NCBI RefSeq assembly: GCF_028554725.1
Contig: NC_071667.1
Coordinates: forward strand, 80,700,001 to 80,764,000
Direction: 5' to 3'
Length of the DNA: 64,000 nucleotides
Source: Zeugodacus cucurbitae
Taxonomy: Eukaryota > Arthropoda > Insecta > Diptera > Tephritidae
The notes under the pieces were generated by a model. It did not search any database. It was not told the origin of the DNA and saw nothing but the letters and a program-made list of their open reading frames with translations. A program made the position numbers and the translations under genes. Shown in pieces: positions 25,695-38,200 of the stretch. The stretch's first letter is position 1. Each line of letters opens with the position of its first letter.

Positions 25695-27635
25695 TGACAA
25701 CTTTGTTGAAAAAAAAATGAAACTTTTACGTAATTTCAGCCATTACTCTAGACATATTTATTTTTTTCAGTTTGCTAAGAGGCTTGAAATAGTGGGTATG
25801 GTCGCGTTATAATTTTTGAATCCCCCCAATTCAGCTGCTATTTTTTAATAATTTTTAATTAATATAAACTTTTTTTCTGTGTTATTTTATTGGCTATTAA
25901 ATATGTTATAAAAAAATTGGTAGTAAAAATATGGATTGCTTTTTTGCGACAAAATTACTGGAAATTCATACCTCAATACCAGAATACCTTCTTAAATGAT
26001 AATTAAATAATATTTTTAATTTTTATAAAAAAAATCTATAAAATAATCAAGCTATATATTTAAAAAGTCTATTCTCTACTTTGAACTTAAAGATTAAACC
26101 CTTTCCCGTCTCAACTCTACGGCTCTTACATGCCATATACATTTGTTGGTATACTTTAGAGTACTACATATAATAAGCTCCTTTAGACCATCAAGTCAAA
26201 CCACAGTAAGTGGCCTCGTGCTCGATGCCATTAGGATTTAAAATGTGTGTGTATTTAATCTCCAATTTCCCGCTTTACCACCAATTACTAGCGCTGATTG
26301 TTGGGAAATTGAGACTAATTGATTAAATAAATAATTTCAATGAAGGCTCGTAAAAAGTGGGGAAGCCTTAAAGATTTGGCGGCACACACAACAGAAACAA
26401 ACGCTTGCTTTGTTATATGCTACGCTTGTGTATTTGTATTGAGTACTATGTAGTTAATTATTTCATTTATATGTATTTGTGTTTGTGTGTTTGTGTTTTA
26501 ATCCGTATTAATTCCCGACAAACACACATACACACATAAAATACTCAACAAATAAATACTAAGTAGCACACTTTCAGGCGTCGAAACGCCTCTATTCAGC
26601 TTAACAGTGCGACTGCCTGCCGCATCGTCCGCTCGCCACTCGCCGCTTGCCGAAACTGTTTAACGACTGTGCTTGTGGCTTCATTTTCCGTATGGCAGTC
26701 GTTATTTTGTGCTGATTTCATTGTGGTAAAAATTAAGTCCTTGTGTGCTACAGCATTAATGTGCACCACTGTGTCAAACCGGCAGCGCCACAATTCGACA
26801 ATATAATGCAACAATAAAGTGTAACTGGGCGGCGCTAAACAATTACAGCGCTTCACTTCTACATATACATACATATATACCGATTTACATGCGTGAGTTC
26901 ATATTAAATGTTTCAAGCATACATATGTGTATCTATGTATCCATTATACGGTTTGGTAATGTTCCATAAAGCCGCGCAGCACTGCGGTTGCCAGCGAAGT
27001 GGTTAGGCGGCCACTTGATTACTTTCTCCATTATTTGTTTGTGTCTATGTACTCGTTTATGTAATTATTTGTCAACACATTGAGCACTCTCTGCGCTCAC
27101 ATGTTTTCGCTTGTATGTGTGTGGCGGCGGCAAAGCGGCAGCAATGCAAGATAAATGTCATGTGCAAAATGGCTTAAAACGATTTGGTGACTGTGACACG
27201 TTAAATAGATTATTTTGTAATTCTTTGCTGTTTTTTTGTTTTTTCTTAGCTTTGTACTTCCATTGCCATTTCTGTTTCTCTTTTTGTTGTTGTTTCTGCT
27301 CTGTATGCCTATGCCATGTTTTTGACATTTATGTGGATACACTCGGCAGCAAATGTTAGCATACATAAAAGGGAGCAAGCAAAGCAAAAGTTGGCATAAG
27401 CCCTATTCATCTCCATTAGCCGGAAAAACACATACATACGTACATAGTGTGAAGCTGTGTAAAGAAATGCTTGCGTCTATGACTGTAATTGTAACGGAAA
27501 TCTGTCATTATGAAGGTGATTCTGCTGAATTGGTGAGCTATTAGGTACACCTCTTTTTCTGACTTTGAGAAACTACTACAATTTCGATTTCGACAGTTTG
27601 TTCGAAATTACTTTGATATAAAAATAAAAGAATTA
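25695..27635. other. Non-coding, no gene recognised
   Basis: AT-rich, with GTGTTTGTGTGTTTGTG near 26,478 and a GC-richer patch at 26,580-26,850. No supported gene. Confidence 0.45.
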
Positions 27636-27641
27636 TAAAGA

Positions 27642-28570
27642 AACAAGTAAGGAAGGGCTAAGTTAGGATTTAGGTGAAAATTCTATACTCTTGCAACTTA
27701 TTTATGTAATTTTATTAAAATAATACACAATTTGAGCCATATATTCGGCATAAAATGCACAAGAATAACGAAAATCATCTTATATAGTATATGGGTTATA
27801 GTATTAGCCATTTTCGCCACCATGTGACATTATATCCAAGACTATACGTTCACTTAATTTGGATATAAGATATTTCACATATTAACCGATCTATAAGGTA
27901 TGAAACCCATTGTACGAAAAATCTGTAATTAGGTATATGGGAGCTAGGAGAAGCTATGACCCGATTTTAATAATTTTTGGAACAGACAAACACTATTAGA
28001 AGAAACAACATCTTATGAATTACACTAAAATATCTGAGCGATTTGCCGATATTTTCGGTTAAAATTACACTTAGGCACTGAATTCTTCATATTCGATATA
28101 TGGTGTCTCGAACAGTTATAGTCCGGTTTCAACAATTTTCCCGTAAGCCACACCTCAAACACAGCGTTTGTGTTAATTTTTATTCCGCTATCTTCTTTGG
28201 TTCATGATGTAAAGTGAAGTAATCAGTTGGAGTTCCAAATTTAGTTATGTGGAAAGTAGTCGTGGTTGTCAATCGATTTCGCCTATTTTCTATCGGTAAT
28301 ATCACAATGTCAAAAAATATTATGTACCGAATTTCATTGAAATTGTGGGCGGGGTAATAGTCCGATTTCGCCCATTTTTAATAGCAACTCTCCCACATTT
28401 CCAGGGAAAATGCGTATCAAGTTTCACATCCGGATTTCAAATCGTCTCATCCATCCTCATGTCATCCTGAACATTTCGATATATATAAAACTATATCTCA
28501 CTCGTTTATTTTATGACTTATTTGAACAAAACTATTGTACTCTCTTTGCAACATGTCGCGAGAGTATAAA
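27642..28570 (+). repeat. Non-coding interspersed repeat (type 2), copy 2
   Basis: The most complete copy in the window. The start (AAACAAGTAAGGAAGGGCTA, then CTATACTCTTGCAA) and the end (CGCGAGAGTATAAA at 28,557-28,570) are both present. The end is the reverse complement of the TTTATACTCTCGCG motif near the start, so the family has short inverted termini. Length about 0.93 kb. Non-coding. Confidence 0.7.
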
Positions 28571-28574
28571 AATA

Positions 28575-29785
28575 TATTTCAAAAATTGGAAACTTTTATA
28601 TTTTTCTTGGAACCACAAGCTCGATTAATGCTTATCAAATAATTATTTGATAAATAAAGCTTATGTTTCTTTAAATCTTTTAAGACTCATAAGGTTAGGA
28701 TTTTTATACAATTAATGAAAAATGCATATATACTGAATAACAAGTATTGGGCTGGTTCTATTATATGTGACTTCCAAAGGACAAGTTTATATTTTCTCAT
28801 GTAAACCTCGACATAAATTCGTAATATATGCTTTATGGTCAAAGATCACCACTAGAGAAATGTAGCCAAATCTTATGATGAAGATCTCTTCAGTAACTCA
28901 GACCAAAGTGTTAAATATCCTGTGTAAATTGAAAATAAGAAAATAAAAAGCAAGGAAGGTTGAAGCCAAATTCTGAATAAACCATTAAATTGTCAAGTTT
29001 CCTTAAGTAGAAAAAATTAAATTCCCAGAAAAATAAAATTCTGCAAACAAATAAAAAAAATTCATTTTACAACAACAACAACATTAAGATAACAAAATTC
29101 TTATGCATAATTCACATTTTATTAAATCATAATCTAAAAAAGGGGTAAAATGCTGGATTTTACTCACTTAACAAAAATATTCGATGGAGGTCAGAGTTAC
29201 CAAGCGCAAAAATATATTTATAAAAAAAAATATATTTTTGTATATGCAAAATATAAGCAGCAGCAACAATTCAAGAGCAATTGGTTTACGGAAAAATTTC
29301 TAAGTGAATATTTAATTTGTTCACAATTCCGGGAAGCAAAAACGAAAAGCGGAAGTGTAAATAAAAAGAGTGAACATTGTGTAAGCAAGTTGCAAAAGAG
29401 TGAAGAAACAGCTTTATGAACAAGAGTGACGTTTGTAACTAAATGTAAAATGAAATTTTCTTTAGTGCGAGGTTTTTAACAAAAAAGGATACACTTGGAG
29501 GTGTGAGTATGTGATACACTGAATGTGTAAGTAATCACTCACACACACTTCATAAAAGGTGTATGTATGAGTAGGTGGATACACATATTCCTTGCAGTAA
29601 ATGGGACTTTCTTTAAACAAACTAGTTGAGAACTAGTCTTTAATTCTTATATAGAACCAAATAAAGTACCGTGAATATGCTTTCAGAAGTATTTTAGTTT
29701 CGATATTATTACACAACTCTCCAGCTGTCAGGATTTGATGAAATTTTGAAAGGTTATTTTGCTCTAATTATTGCCTAAGACTTAG
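28575..29785. other. Non-coding, no gene recognised
   Basis: Very AT-rich. One open frame of 89 codons (29,150-29,419) has an AT-biased composition and no known motif, so I do not call it a gene. Confidence 0.4.
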
Positions 29786-29792
29786 GTTAGGT

Positions 29793-30115
29793 TAAAGGGC
29801 CGCCAACTACTCAAAATGGATGCCCGAAACACTCAAGTGATGACATAGCGCTTTGAGCATTTTAGGAATTTGTACAGTCTACTAATTTATAAACGGTACA
29901 GTTCAATTGGTTCTGCAAAGCTCGTTCTGCCAGCCGCAGTATAGCGAAAGCTCGACCATGAAGAAGAAAGTTTCTCGATGTCTCAATCTCCTCTTCTTCC
30001 CTGCAACTTTAGCAATTTGCATCCGTCAGGACATTTAGCCTCACGGCATGTAGCCGGACATTTAGCCTCACGGCATGTAGGACTCCTATAGATCCACCTT
30101 AGGCCTAGGACTTGA
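29793..30115 (-). pseudogene. LINE 3'-end fragment with small internal duplication
   Basis: The minus strand carries a degraded version of the post-RNase H region also seen at 11.3 kb, with several stops; pieces such as KKRRLRHRE and KMLKALCHHLSV can be read. The low-coordinate end has a TAGGTTAGGTT run at about 29,783-29,793, a feature of this LINE's 3' tail rather than a telomere. A 25-bp block at 30,029-30,053 is repeated exactly at 30,056-30,080. Confidence 0.5.
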
Positions 30116-30119
30116 AGTG

Positions 30120-31080
30120 AATACTTATTAGACTCTATTTAAGACTAACTATGAAAGATAAAAAACAGACGACAGGTTCTACTGTACTGAGAAAGGGGTT
30201 TAATAAGGGTTTAAAGCTCTGAACAAGATCTTGATATGTGCAAACAACATTTCTAAACTAGTCCTTCTAGAACTCACGCACATGTTCTTTACGGCAAACC
30301 GACACGTGTCTGTTTACTCAGCAAACTTCCACACACACGCACACACATCTGAGGTCAGAGTGATTCCCGCACACAACACACATAAATATATCCGCTTATA
30401 CATATGTGTCAAAGAGGCTTTTGAGTAAAAATTGCGCTTTGCCAAAAATTACATACTCATCAAAAGAAATGAGGCTGACTGCGGCACGACTGCTGCTGTT
30501 AGTCGAATGACAGACGTCAAACGACGAGCGGAGTGCCTTAACAGCGGCGACAATGTATTCTTTTAACCTCTAGTTGACTGCCACGCGTGTCAAACACCGC
30601 CTCACCAGCATCACAGGCAGCGTTTGCACTTTCACTGACACTTCCACCTTCACTTCTACTTCCACCACTCACACACACACACAAATTGCTGCTTATCAAT
30701 ATTTCAGCAGTTGCTTATCGCTTCTTTTTTTGCGTTGAGATTGCTGTCATTTTAAGGCAAATATTTTCATTTCGACAAACCAATGAAGCTTCTTATAACT
30801 AAGAACAACAACAAAGAGCAAAAATTTAAATGCAAAAAATATATACAAGTGCGTACATACATATAGTTTACATATAGCGCTGTCAGTATTATGCCATCGA
30901 AATGGGTGTGTGTGTGTTACATGTGCGAAGGAAGACACAATGACGCTGTTGAAAAAAGAGAAACTAAATAAGAAATTGCAATGTAATCAAAAACTCATTG
31001 TCACAACTGCTGACACGCCGCGGCAAGGCTGTGGCCGCAAGTTGCGTTGTTCTTTTGCGGCTCGAACTGTTGTGACAGCG
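30120..31080. other. Non-coding with microsatellites
   Basis: (CA)n at about 30,668-30,682, CACACACGCACACACA at about 30,331-30,346 and GTGTGTGTGTG near 30,906. No supported gene. Confidence 0.45.
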
Positions 31081-31083
31081 TGC

Positions 31084-31362
31084 GATGTGTTAACCCTTGT
31101 GAGTGCAGGTGGGGGTTTTGGTAGACAATGGGATTGGAGATATATTGCTCAATATTTTTTTTTGTGCTATAGAAAATAATGTTCAAAATTAGTGTTGTGT
31201 TCAATTACTGTGGGCACATCTTAACCCTTGTGAGTGCAAGCAGGGTGTGGAAGATACGAATGGCTTTTTGGCAGTATTTTGATTAAGGTTTTACATAACT
31301 ATAAAAACATATTTAGAAATCGAAGGATAATTATGGTCATGTCTTAACACTTGTGAACCTGG
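31084..31362. repeat. Tandem repeat of about 125 bp, left block
   Basis: Units begin TTAACCCTTGTGAGTGCA or a variant. Unit starts are near 31,089, 31,220 and 31,344 (spacing about 131 and 124 bp). The third unit is cut after its first 18 bases by the LINE fragment that follows. Inside the units, the 'GGGTGTGGAAGA' and 'ATTTTGAT' blocks recur with divergence. Confidence 0.65.
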
Positions 31363-31399
31363 AAAAAGACGGCTGGCGTAAGGGATTGATAACCTCACG

Positions 31400-32085
31400 C
31401 AGCACATTGACTGAATATCTGTACGGATGGTTTGAAAATGGAGGATGGGACAGGTGCGGGAATATACCGTCCGGAGTAAGGTGTAAGGCAGCCTTTTAAA
31501 CTTCCGAACCGCTGCAGTATTTTTCAAGCGGAGGTGTTTGCTATTGGGAAAGCCGCAGAGCTAACCCTCAATACAGCAGGTCTGGACAGGGGCATGGCAA
31601 GAAACATCCTAAGACGTTGGACAAATATACCGGGGTGTAAAACCGCTAAAGCCATGTGTAAAGCGGTAGACCAGAAGTACACCAAACTCCTACTGTCACT
31701 CGATAGAAGGGACTGTAGGAGTTTGGTGGGAATACTCACAGGCCATTGTCTGGTGGCGGCACATGCCTACAAAATGGGACTTACGGATCGATATGACTGC
31801 AGAAAATGTCAGGAGCAAGGTGCAATAGAAACGGCGAAGCATCTCCTGTGCATCTGCCCAGCATTGTCAAGGCAACGATTTCGCTTCTTGGAGGCCTCAC
31901 AATATGAGAATCTGGAAGAGGTATCGAAAGTGAAGACACAAAAACTTTTAAAATTCGCGTCAAGCGCAGGCATCCTAAAGGATGACTACTCCTCGTGGAC
32001 AACGCGACGGCACTCCATCTGGTATCGCAAAGGACCAAAATGGTCTATGTGTGGCGTATTGGCCTACCTGGCCTATCTAACCTAA
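31400..32085 (+). pseudogene. 5'-truncated LINE: RNase H remnant and C-terminus (R1/Jockey-like)
   Basis: Plus-strand reading starts at about 31,413 with ICTDGLKMEDGTGAGIYRPE, the first RNase H block (catalytic Asp in TDG). After a stop at 31,477-31,479 it goes on with VRQPFKLPNRCSIFQAEVFA (catalytic Glu). The next block, expected to hold the DSQAAI Asp, is deleted. From 31,480 to 32,085 the frame is open and gives the C-terminal domain: RSLVGILTGHCLVAAHAYKM, then a CX2CX10HX4C knuckle (CRKCQEQGAIETAKHLLCIC). It ends GVLAYLAYLT with a stop inside TAACCTAACC. There is no reverse transcriptase, so it is a typical 5'-truncated dead copy. It sits inside the 125-bp tandem repeat. Confidence 0.85.
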
Positions 32086-32086
32086 C

Positions 32087-32300
32087 CTTACCCTTGTGAG
32101 AGCTGGGAGAAAACATTTTTGGTAACATTTTAATCAGAAATTTATACATATAAAATAAAGAAAAATTATTTAGAAAATTGCTATGGCTTATAAAGAATGA
32201 CAACTAGAGTCACGTCTTAATCCTTGTGACTGTGTGGGGGCTTTGGAAGACATCAAATTGTTTTTTGAATGTATTTTGAATAAGAGGAGAGAGAAATAAA
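32087..32300. repeat. Tandem repeat of about 125 bp, right block
   Basis: Units restart after the LINE: TTACCCTTGTGAGAGCTGGG at 32,088 and CTTAATCCTTGTGACTGTGT at 32,216, spaced about 128 bp. The first repeats the bases just left of the LINE (31,344-31,362), as expected if the LINE went in near a unit start and duplicated the target. Confidence 0.65.
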
Positions 32301-32304
32301 GGTT

Positions 32305-34090
32305 TAGTACACACCGACCTATACTTATCCGTTACTATGTCAGACGGATCAAGTAGCCGCACGAACCTAGTTATTTATACGGTGAAGAACTGTCATCTCG
32401 GCAGCGTTCCTCAAAATTAGTTGTAGATGGTTTTCTTCGACAACAACAACAACAATAGATAATTCTAGCAGACAGTAATCTTTGAATTGATTTGATTTAG
32501 TATATTCAATCAAAAAATATTTATTAAGTTACGACAAGCACCGCAAACAATTTAAAATATTTTTAAATAATTTTTTCAAACTTTTAATTTTCTAAAGAAG
32601 ATTGTTCGACATTTTTGGAAAGCAATCTTGAGTCTGACTAGATTTTTACCTTCAAAATAAGTCTTCTCTTATAAACAGTACAGCAAGGGTAACTCGTACC
32701 ACACTACAAGTGAGCACTCAAGGGTTAAAAATAATATTTGTGTGCGAATAGAAAGTAATGCAGCGTTATGCCATTGTATTCGGCTGCATTTATTAAAGGC
32801 GTTCGCATACATTTACATATAGATACATTTAATATATAAAATATATATATAATAGAGGATATATGTATGTATGTCTATACATAATATTTAATATATGATG
32901 AGTGTGTACGCGCTCTGATGGGCTTTCAATGCTACTGTAAATGGCAATGTGTCTCTCTGTCTGTCGCCTACTGTGTCCTTTGCGTACAACAACAACAACA
33001 ATGTGTTATTATATAGTTTCGCGTATTCGTGCTGGCTGTTATTGCGCTTTAATATCTTTTCGTAAAGTTGACTTTTGATACGAAAAAAAATAAAAGAAAG
33101 GAAAATACGCGCTCATAACGGCCAAATTATTTTACAACATGATTATGATTTTTAAAGGACACACAGCAACAATCAACAACAACAAACACACAGACACTTG
33201 CATGGAAGGCAGTGCGCGCTAGCGAAACGGTGTCATGTTGTTGATTATTGTCATAACTGTGTTTAGTGCCATAACCGAGCACAAAGCTCTGCCACACACA
33301 CACTCACATACATATATATATAAATATATAACTCATACTTCACTTATAACTCATCCTAAAAGCATGCAAGCATTATGCTGTTGCGCGCTTTGTCCTGCCA
33401 CACAGCTGTTGTCTGCTCCCGCTTGCGAGTGCGAGTGCAAATAAAAACTTTGCAGCAGTAAGATATGCCGTTTTTACGGTTATTATGAGTTTTTCTTTAT
33501 AGCTTCAACTTTATTTAGGCTTTAAATAATAATTCATGGCACGACCACTTCGCTGTGTAACTTGATAAGCGTCGGCGGCATTGGAGCGCAGCAAACGCAA
33601 GTAATGAGCACAACGGAAGAAGTGGGTTTAAAGGATTCCGCAGCGCCAATTTTTGCTTTAAGGAAAGAATTTAATTAATTTTGCTGTTTTGTTGGTGCCT
33701 CCACTGTGGTTGTGTTGTTATTAGATATATATTTGGATACAGAAGGTCACAGCGCGGGTTAAAACGAAGTATTTTAAACTTAAATCCATAGTCTCAAGCT
33801 CCAATATTGCTGTTCCAAAGGTAATTAATAATTAGAAATCTGTAATGGCTTAAGTCTTTAAGCAGAGCAACTACATTGATAGCACACCTTCGGTGCGTGA
33901 GCTGAGTTTTCGTGGAAGTTTGATATTTTTAGCAAAAAAAAAAAAAAATCGGATAGAGTAAAATTAAAAAAATAAAAACATGTCTTCAGTATGGATTTCT
34001 GAACCCTAACAAGGAACCTATTAAGAAATCTTGAAAGCTGAATTAAAACCCACTTTTCTTTCAAATAAACTTTTACGCATGACTGTTGTC
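32305..34090. other. Non-coding, no gene recognised
   Basis: ACAACAACAACAA runs at 32,440-32,454 and 32,988-33,001; TATATATATA near 32,845 and 33,312. No supported gene. Confidence 0.45.
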
Positions 34091-34098
34091 AGAGACAA

Positions 34099-34455
34099 TA
34101 CGTGGTGTGTTCAAAAAATAATGGGAATTCAAAAAGTTCTGTTTTCATGGACTTGCCTCCACATTCGCTAGACATGGCTCCGTGTGACTTTTTCTTTTTC
34201 CAAACATATAGAGAACCTTAATGGGGAGTCGTTCGTATTGTCAAGTATACGAGAAATCAGTGAAAGAGCCAAGGCTATCCCAAAAATCGAGTTTGAGAAG
34301 TGTTTCGACGATTGGAAGAATCGTTAACAGAAGTGCATAATAACGAATGGGGACTATTTTAAAGGCGACAACATTACTGCAGTCAAATAAAAAAATATTT
34401 TTTTGTTCAAAAAATTAAAATTCCCGTTATTTTTCGATAACACATCACATATGTA
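34099..34455 (+). mobile_element. Mariner deletion derivative, third lineage
   Basis: The left end (GTGTGTTCAAAAAATAATGG at 34,105) and the right end (reverse complement GTGTTATCGAAAAATAACGG near 34,444-34,425) form imperfect inverted repeats of about 30 bp ending in GGGAATT. Inside, the plus strand encodes the mariner third-aspartate block (LDMAPCDFFFFQTYREP at about 34,165-34,220). After frameshifts it ends WKNR then KCIITNGDYFKGDN, the usual mariner C-terminus. The N-terminal two thirds of the transposase are deleted. Dead copy of about 350 bp. A relative with the same left end lies at 59.9 kb. Confidence 0.8.
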
Positions 34456-34459
34456 TATA

Positions 34460-35055
34460 ATAATATTGGAATGTAAATAAAAAACGGTTTTTGCTGTACC
34501 ACATTAAAGTCGCTATAGTTCCACAATTCCAGAATTTTAAATATTTTCGGCGTATAACAGTTTTAATGTTGTTATGTGTTTGTATGTATCTCTTGCAACA
34601 TCTATATATCTACATATCTTTCGCACCACGTCTGCCTCCATTATGGCTGGTTACTGATCTCTCTCTAGGCTAGTTCACTGGCACATTTTAATGTGTTTTG
34701 CACTTGTCCTAGGCCATTTTTGTCGTTTGTCGTTCGCCGTTTGTTGTTGAGTAGCGCCGTAGTAGATAACGGGCTACAGCAACAATAACAAAAACAACAA
34801 TAATGCCGAATTTATAACTCGGCCATAACGGCGCATCGCGCAATAAAGCACTCACATAACGCCCGCAACACTTGCAGTTAAGTGACAGTTAAAGAAAAAA
34901 CAACAACAAATACCCATTACAGACAGATAGTTTGGAAGGAAGCATAAGCAAATGAAAAAAATGGTCCGTATGTATATTTATGTGTTGGTCAGTGTTGATG
35001 GGTTGGCAGAAAATAGTACAATACAACGCAATTTACTCGCTTGAATTTCGAATTT
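34460..35055. other. Non-coding, no gene recognised
   Basis: AT-rich with an ACAACAATAACAAAAACAAC run near 34,780. No supported gene. Confidence 0.45.
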
Positions 35056-35060
35056 ATATA

Positions 35061-35232
35061 TAGTTGAACTTCCATAGCACCAACTCATATAACTCGAAGT
35101 TCTCTATAATTAGAACTCCTGAATTGGCAATAGAAGTCAAGTTTCATACGAATTACCTTCCATAACTCGAAGTCTCTCTACCACGAAGTTTTTTTGTGGA
35201 TTATGGTGATTTGAGTTACGGAGGTTCAATTG
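35061..35232. mobile_element. Short MITE, pogo/Tc1-like
   Basis: The left end TAGTTGAACTTCCATAGCAC and the reverse complement of the right end, CAATTGAACCTCCGTAACTC, are imperfect inverted repeats. TA dinucleotides flank the 172-bp element (35,059-35,060 and 35,233-35,234). Inside there are repeated AACTCGAAG(T/A) blocks. The TTGAAC(T/C)TCC(G/A)TAACTCGAA pattern resembles ends of pogo-type elements. No coding sequence. Confidence 0.65.
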
Positions 35233-35239
35233 TATTCAG

Positions 35240-38200
35240 TTATTTGAGTTATAACTGTAGTCTTTAAAGGGGTCTGTGTATTCATGTGTATTTTCAGTTC
35301 ATTGTTCTTCCAAAAGTGTTAGTGATAATCTGAAGATGGATGCGTATGAATAACAATATTTACGAGACTAAATAATGTTTTTTTAGAAATGTATAACTTG
35401 GGAAATTGGTAATATTTTGAATTCCTTAGTTTATTAGTTTATGTTTAGATGAGATCAAAATCTCAGTCTTAGGCTGAGTAGGTAGGAGACTAATATATAT
35501 ACATTTGACGTTTCCTTTTCTTTTAAAATATTAAAATCGATCCTGTGGCTCCGCGGGGGAGTAAAGGGCCACAATGAGATTCCTCTATTTATTTCACACT
35601 TGTGCTAGCTTATTGATTTGACTCCAACTTGTTTGGACCTTAAATAATTTGATGTCTAAATTTTTTTTTTTTTTTCAAATCAGAGTGGGCCAGACTTTCT
35701 GTCGACTACTTAGTGGATTTGAGTCGTTAGCGTTCCGGGTGACTGTATCTGGATCTCGTCTCAGAACATGCACGAGCCAGCCTTATTATCTTTTGAGAAT
35801 TTCGTCCCACAGGAGTGTAAGGTTTGTGCGTGACCATAAGTTTGTGTTAGAGACGTTGATGGAAGAGAGTAGAGAAATATTGACTTAACGTTAGAATTCA
35901 ATACTACACAAACCTTTGTCATAATAAAGTGATAATTCTAGGGCCTAACCGTCTTGTTTTACATTTTTGCTTTCGAGGGTAACACTGTCAGCTTAATCGG
36001 ACTACACTAGACTACACAGTAAGTTTTCTGGATGTAATGAATCCCGAAGAATCTCCGCCGACTCTTCATATACAGAATTAAGCAAAAAATATAATTTTTG
36101 TAAGATTCTTGTGAGTTGATTTAGAATAGTTGGTGATTGAAAATATATAGAATTTACTTTAATGTTTTATACTCTTTCAGCTCAATTGAATTTTCAACTC
36201 AGACAACAGTTCAAGTAAAGGAATATGAGATCGTTGGTCGTTATGGCTATTTGGGGAATCGGTTCTTCGTCGTGTTGGATATTATATTACACAGTTCTAC
36301 TCCGATTCCAATTTTTTTAATCGGTGTCTTATTGAATGCATTGTTCATCGTCAGATTTCAAGATCATGCAATTTCTATCCTGTCCTTGTATGTAGAAAAA
36401 CATTTATACTGTAGAAATATTTATAAAATTTATATGTAGACACACAGCTTGAATTATCAGAGTTCAAGTAAATATTCCATAGATTTATTGATATTAAATA
36501 AATAAATTCCGAAACAACACTTACATTGATGAGTTATGTCGTACATATAAGCTTTTTAGATATGAAAAGTTCCAAACATCACCCTACATGCTAGACATCA
36601 CTGATTATAGTTTCTAATTTAGAAAAATATTTACATCAATAAATAAAAATTGATTAAACTATTGTATTCAATTACAGGTCTTACATATTGTTCTACGAAT
36701 GTTTTATATGCACTCCAGAGCTTTAAGAACACATACAGCTTTGCAGCAATTACTACAATAGATACACACATCCTTGTAATATTTAAAAGCCCTTGCCATG
36801 CAGCATGCTTTTTCGAGTGAAGCAACAACATATTTTCTATTTAACATTTGCTTTGTGTAATTACGGTACTTTCGTTGGTTAATGCTGGCGTTTAGTAACA
36901 TGCATTCATTCCCCCACGACATCCCCGCCTCCCCCAACAAACACTTGGTATTCGTGTTCAATGGCGGCGGTAAGTGCACGTTTTAAATGGCAACGGCAGC
37001 GCCATCTGTCTTGACACATTGCAATGTTAAATAGATGATATTTTGTCAAACACGTTTGCTACGTGACTGAAAAATAAAAATTAGTATGCTCGAGAACTCA
37101 ATGTCGGCAAAATATATTTGCAACTACTCGCTACGAGAGAGTACATAAGTACAGTTACATATTTACAGTTTTATATGTAACAAAACTGATAGCGATAAGA
37201 CGACCGAAGCGTGGCGGAAGGAGCTGCAGCAACAGCTTCCTTGAAGAGTGTTCAGGTGGATGTGGTGGTTTGTAGGTTATTCGCGTTACAAGTCTAAGTG
37301 GTGCCAAAGATTTACACCCGCATGTAACATTATTGATTGGAGACGAATAAAAAAAAGAATGTAGCGACGGCGGGCACACCTGTGAATAATACGCGGTGAT
37401 GCGTACGTGCATGTCTAATACAACACCCACCCACCCCCTCCAAACGCACATTCGATGTCTTTGCTCCAACTGAAAGTCTTCGGAAAAATACAAAAGCGTG
37501 CGTGGAGTCATGTGAAAATGGTGGGGCGACAGTTAGCAGCAAGTGCAGACTTCTTTTCCTACCAATTGGTGGTTACAATTTTGTGAGAAATTTGTCGAAA
37601 ATGAGTTTGACGGTCTCTTCGTGCTGGTGTTGGGGAGTTTATAGGATGTTTAATGTGCTTTCAATTCATGCATCGGTACATATATTTATATATATTGTAT
37701 GTGGCGCTTCGATTTAGGGTGCTCCTGTGAATTAAAAAAAAAATAATAATTTTTGAAGACCATAATCCTTATAAAATTGTAGACCACAACAGAAAATGTC
37801 TATGTATAAGAAGCATCTCAAAAGTTGATGGATATATCCAGTTAGAGATATTAACCGTTATTAGTAAATATTATATGTTGCTCACGATAGTATTAGAACC
37901 CTCAACAACTGAGTGTTTCTGTGGAACTATACTTATATGGATAAGAAAAGTTCTCAATTGCATAGACCAGAGTAAATAATAATAGATCTCTGAAGAAACT
38001 TCGAGCTTCTTTATCTGAATATATAGAAGTATTTCTCTATTTCATTTCAATCATACAAGATCCAATAAATTAATAGTCTCACTGTAGAATAAAAAAAAAA
38101 ATAAAATAATTTTTTTTATATTTTTTAAATTTAATTTACATAACTCACCCTAATATCCGGATACATATGAGCACATATTATTTATGATGTACCAACAATC

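Noticed and set aside
29783..29793. TTAGG-like run as telomeric repeat
   Set aside because: Only two units, next to a LINE tail of a family that usually ends this way; flies of this group lack TTAGG telomeres.
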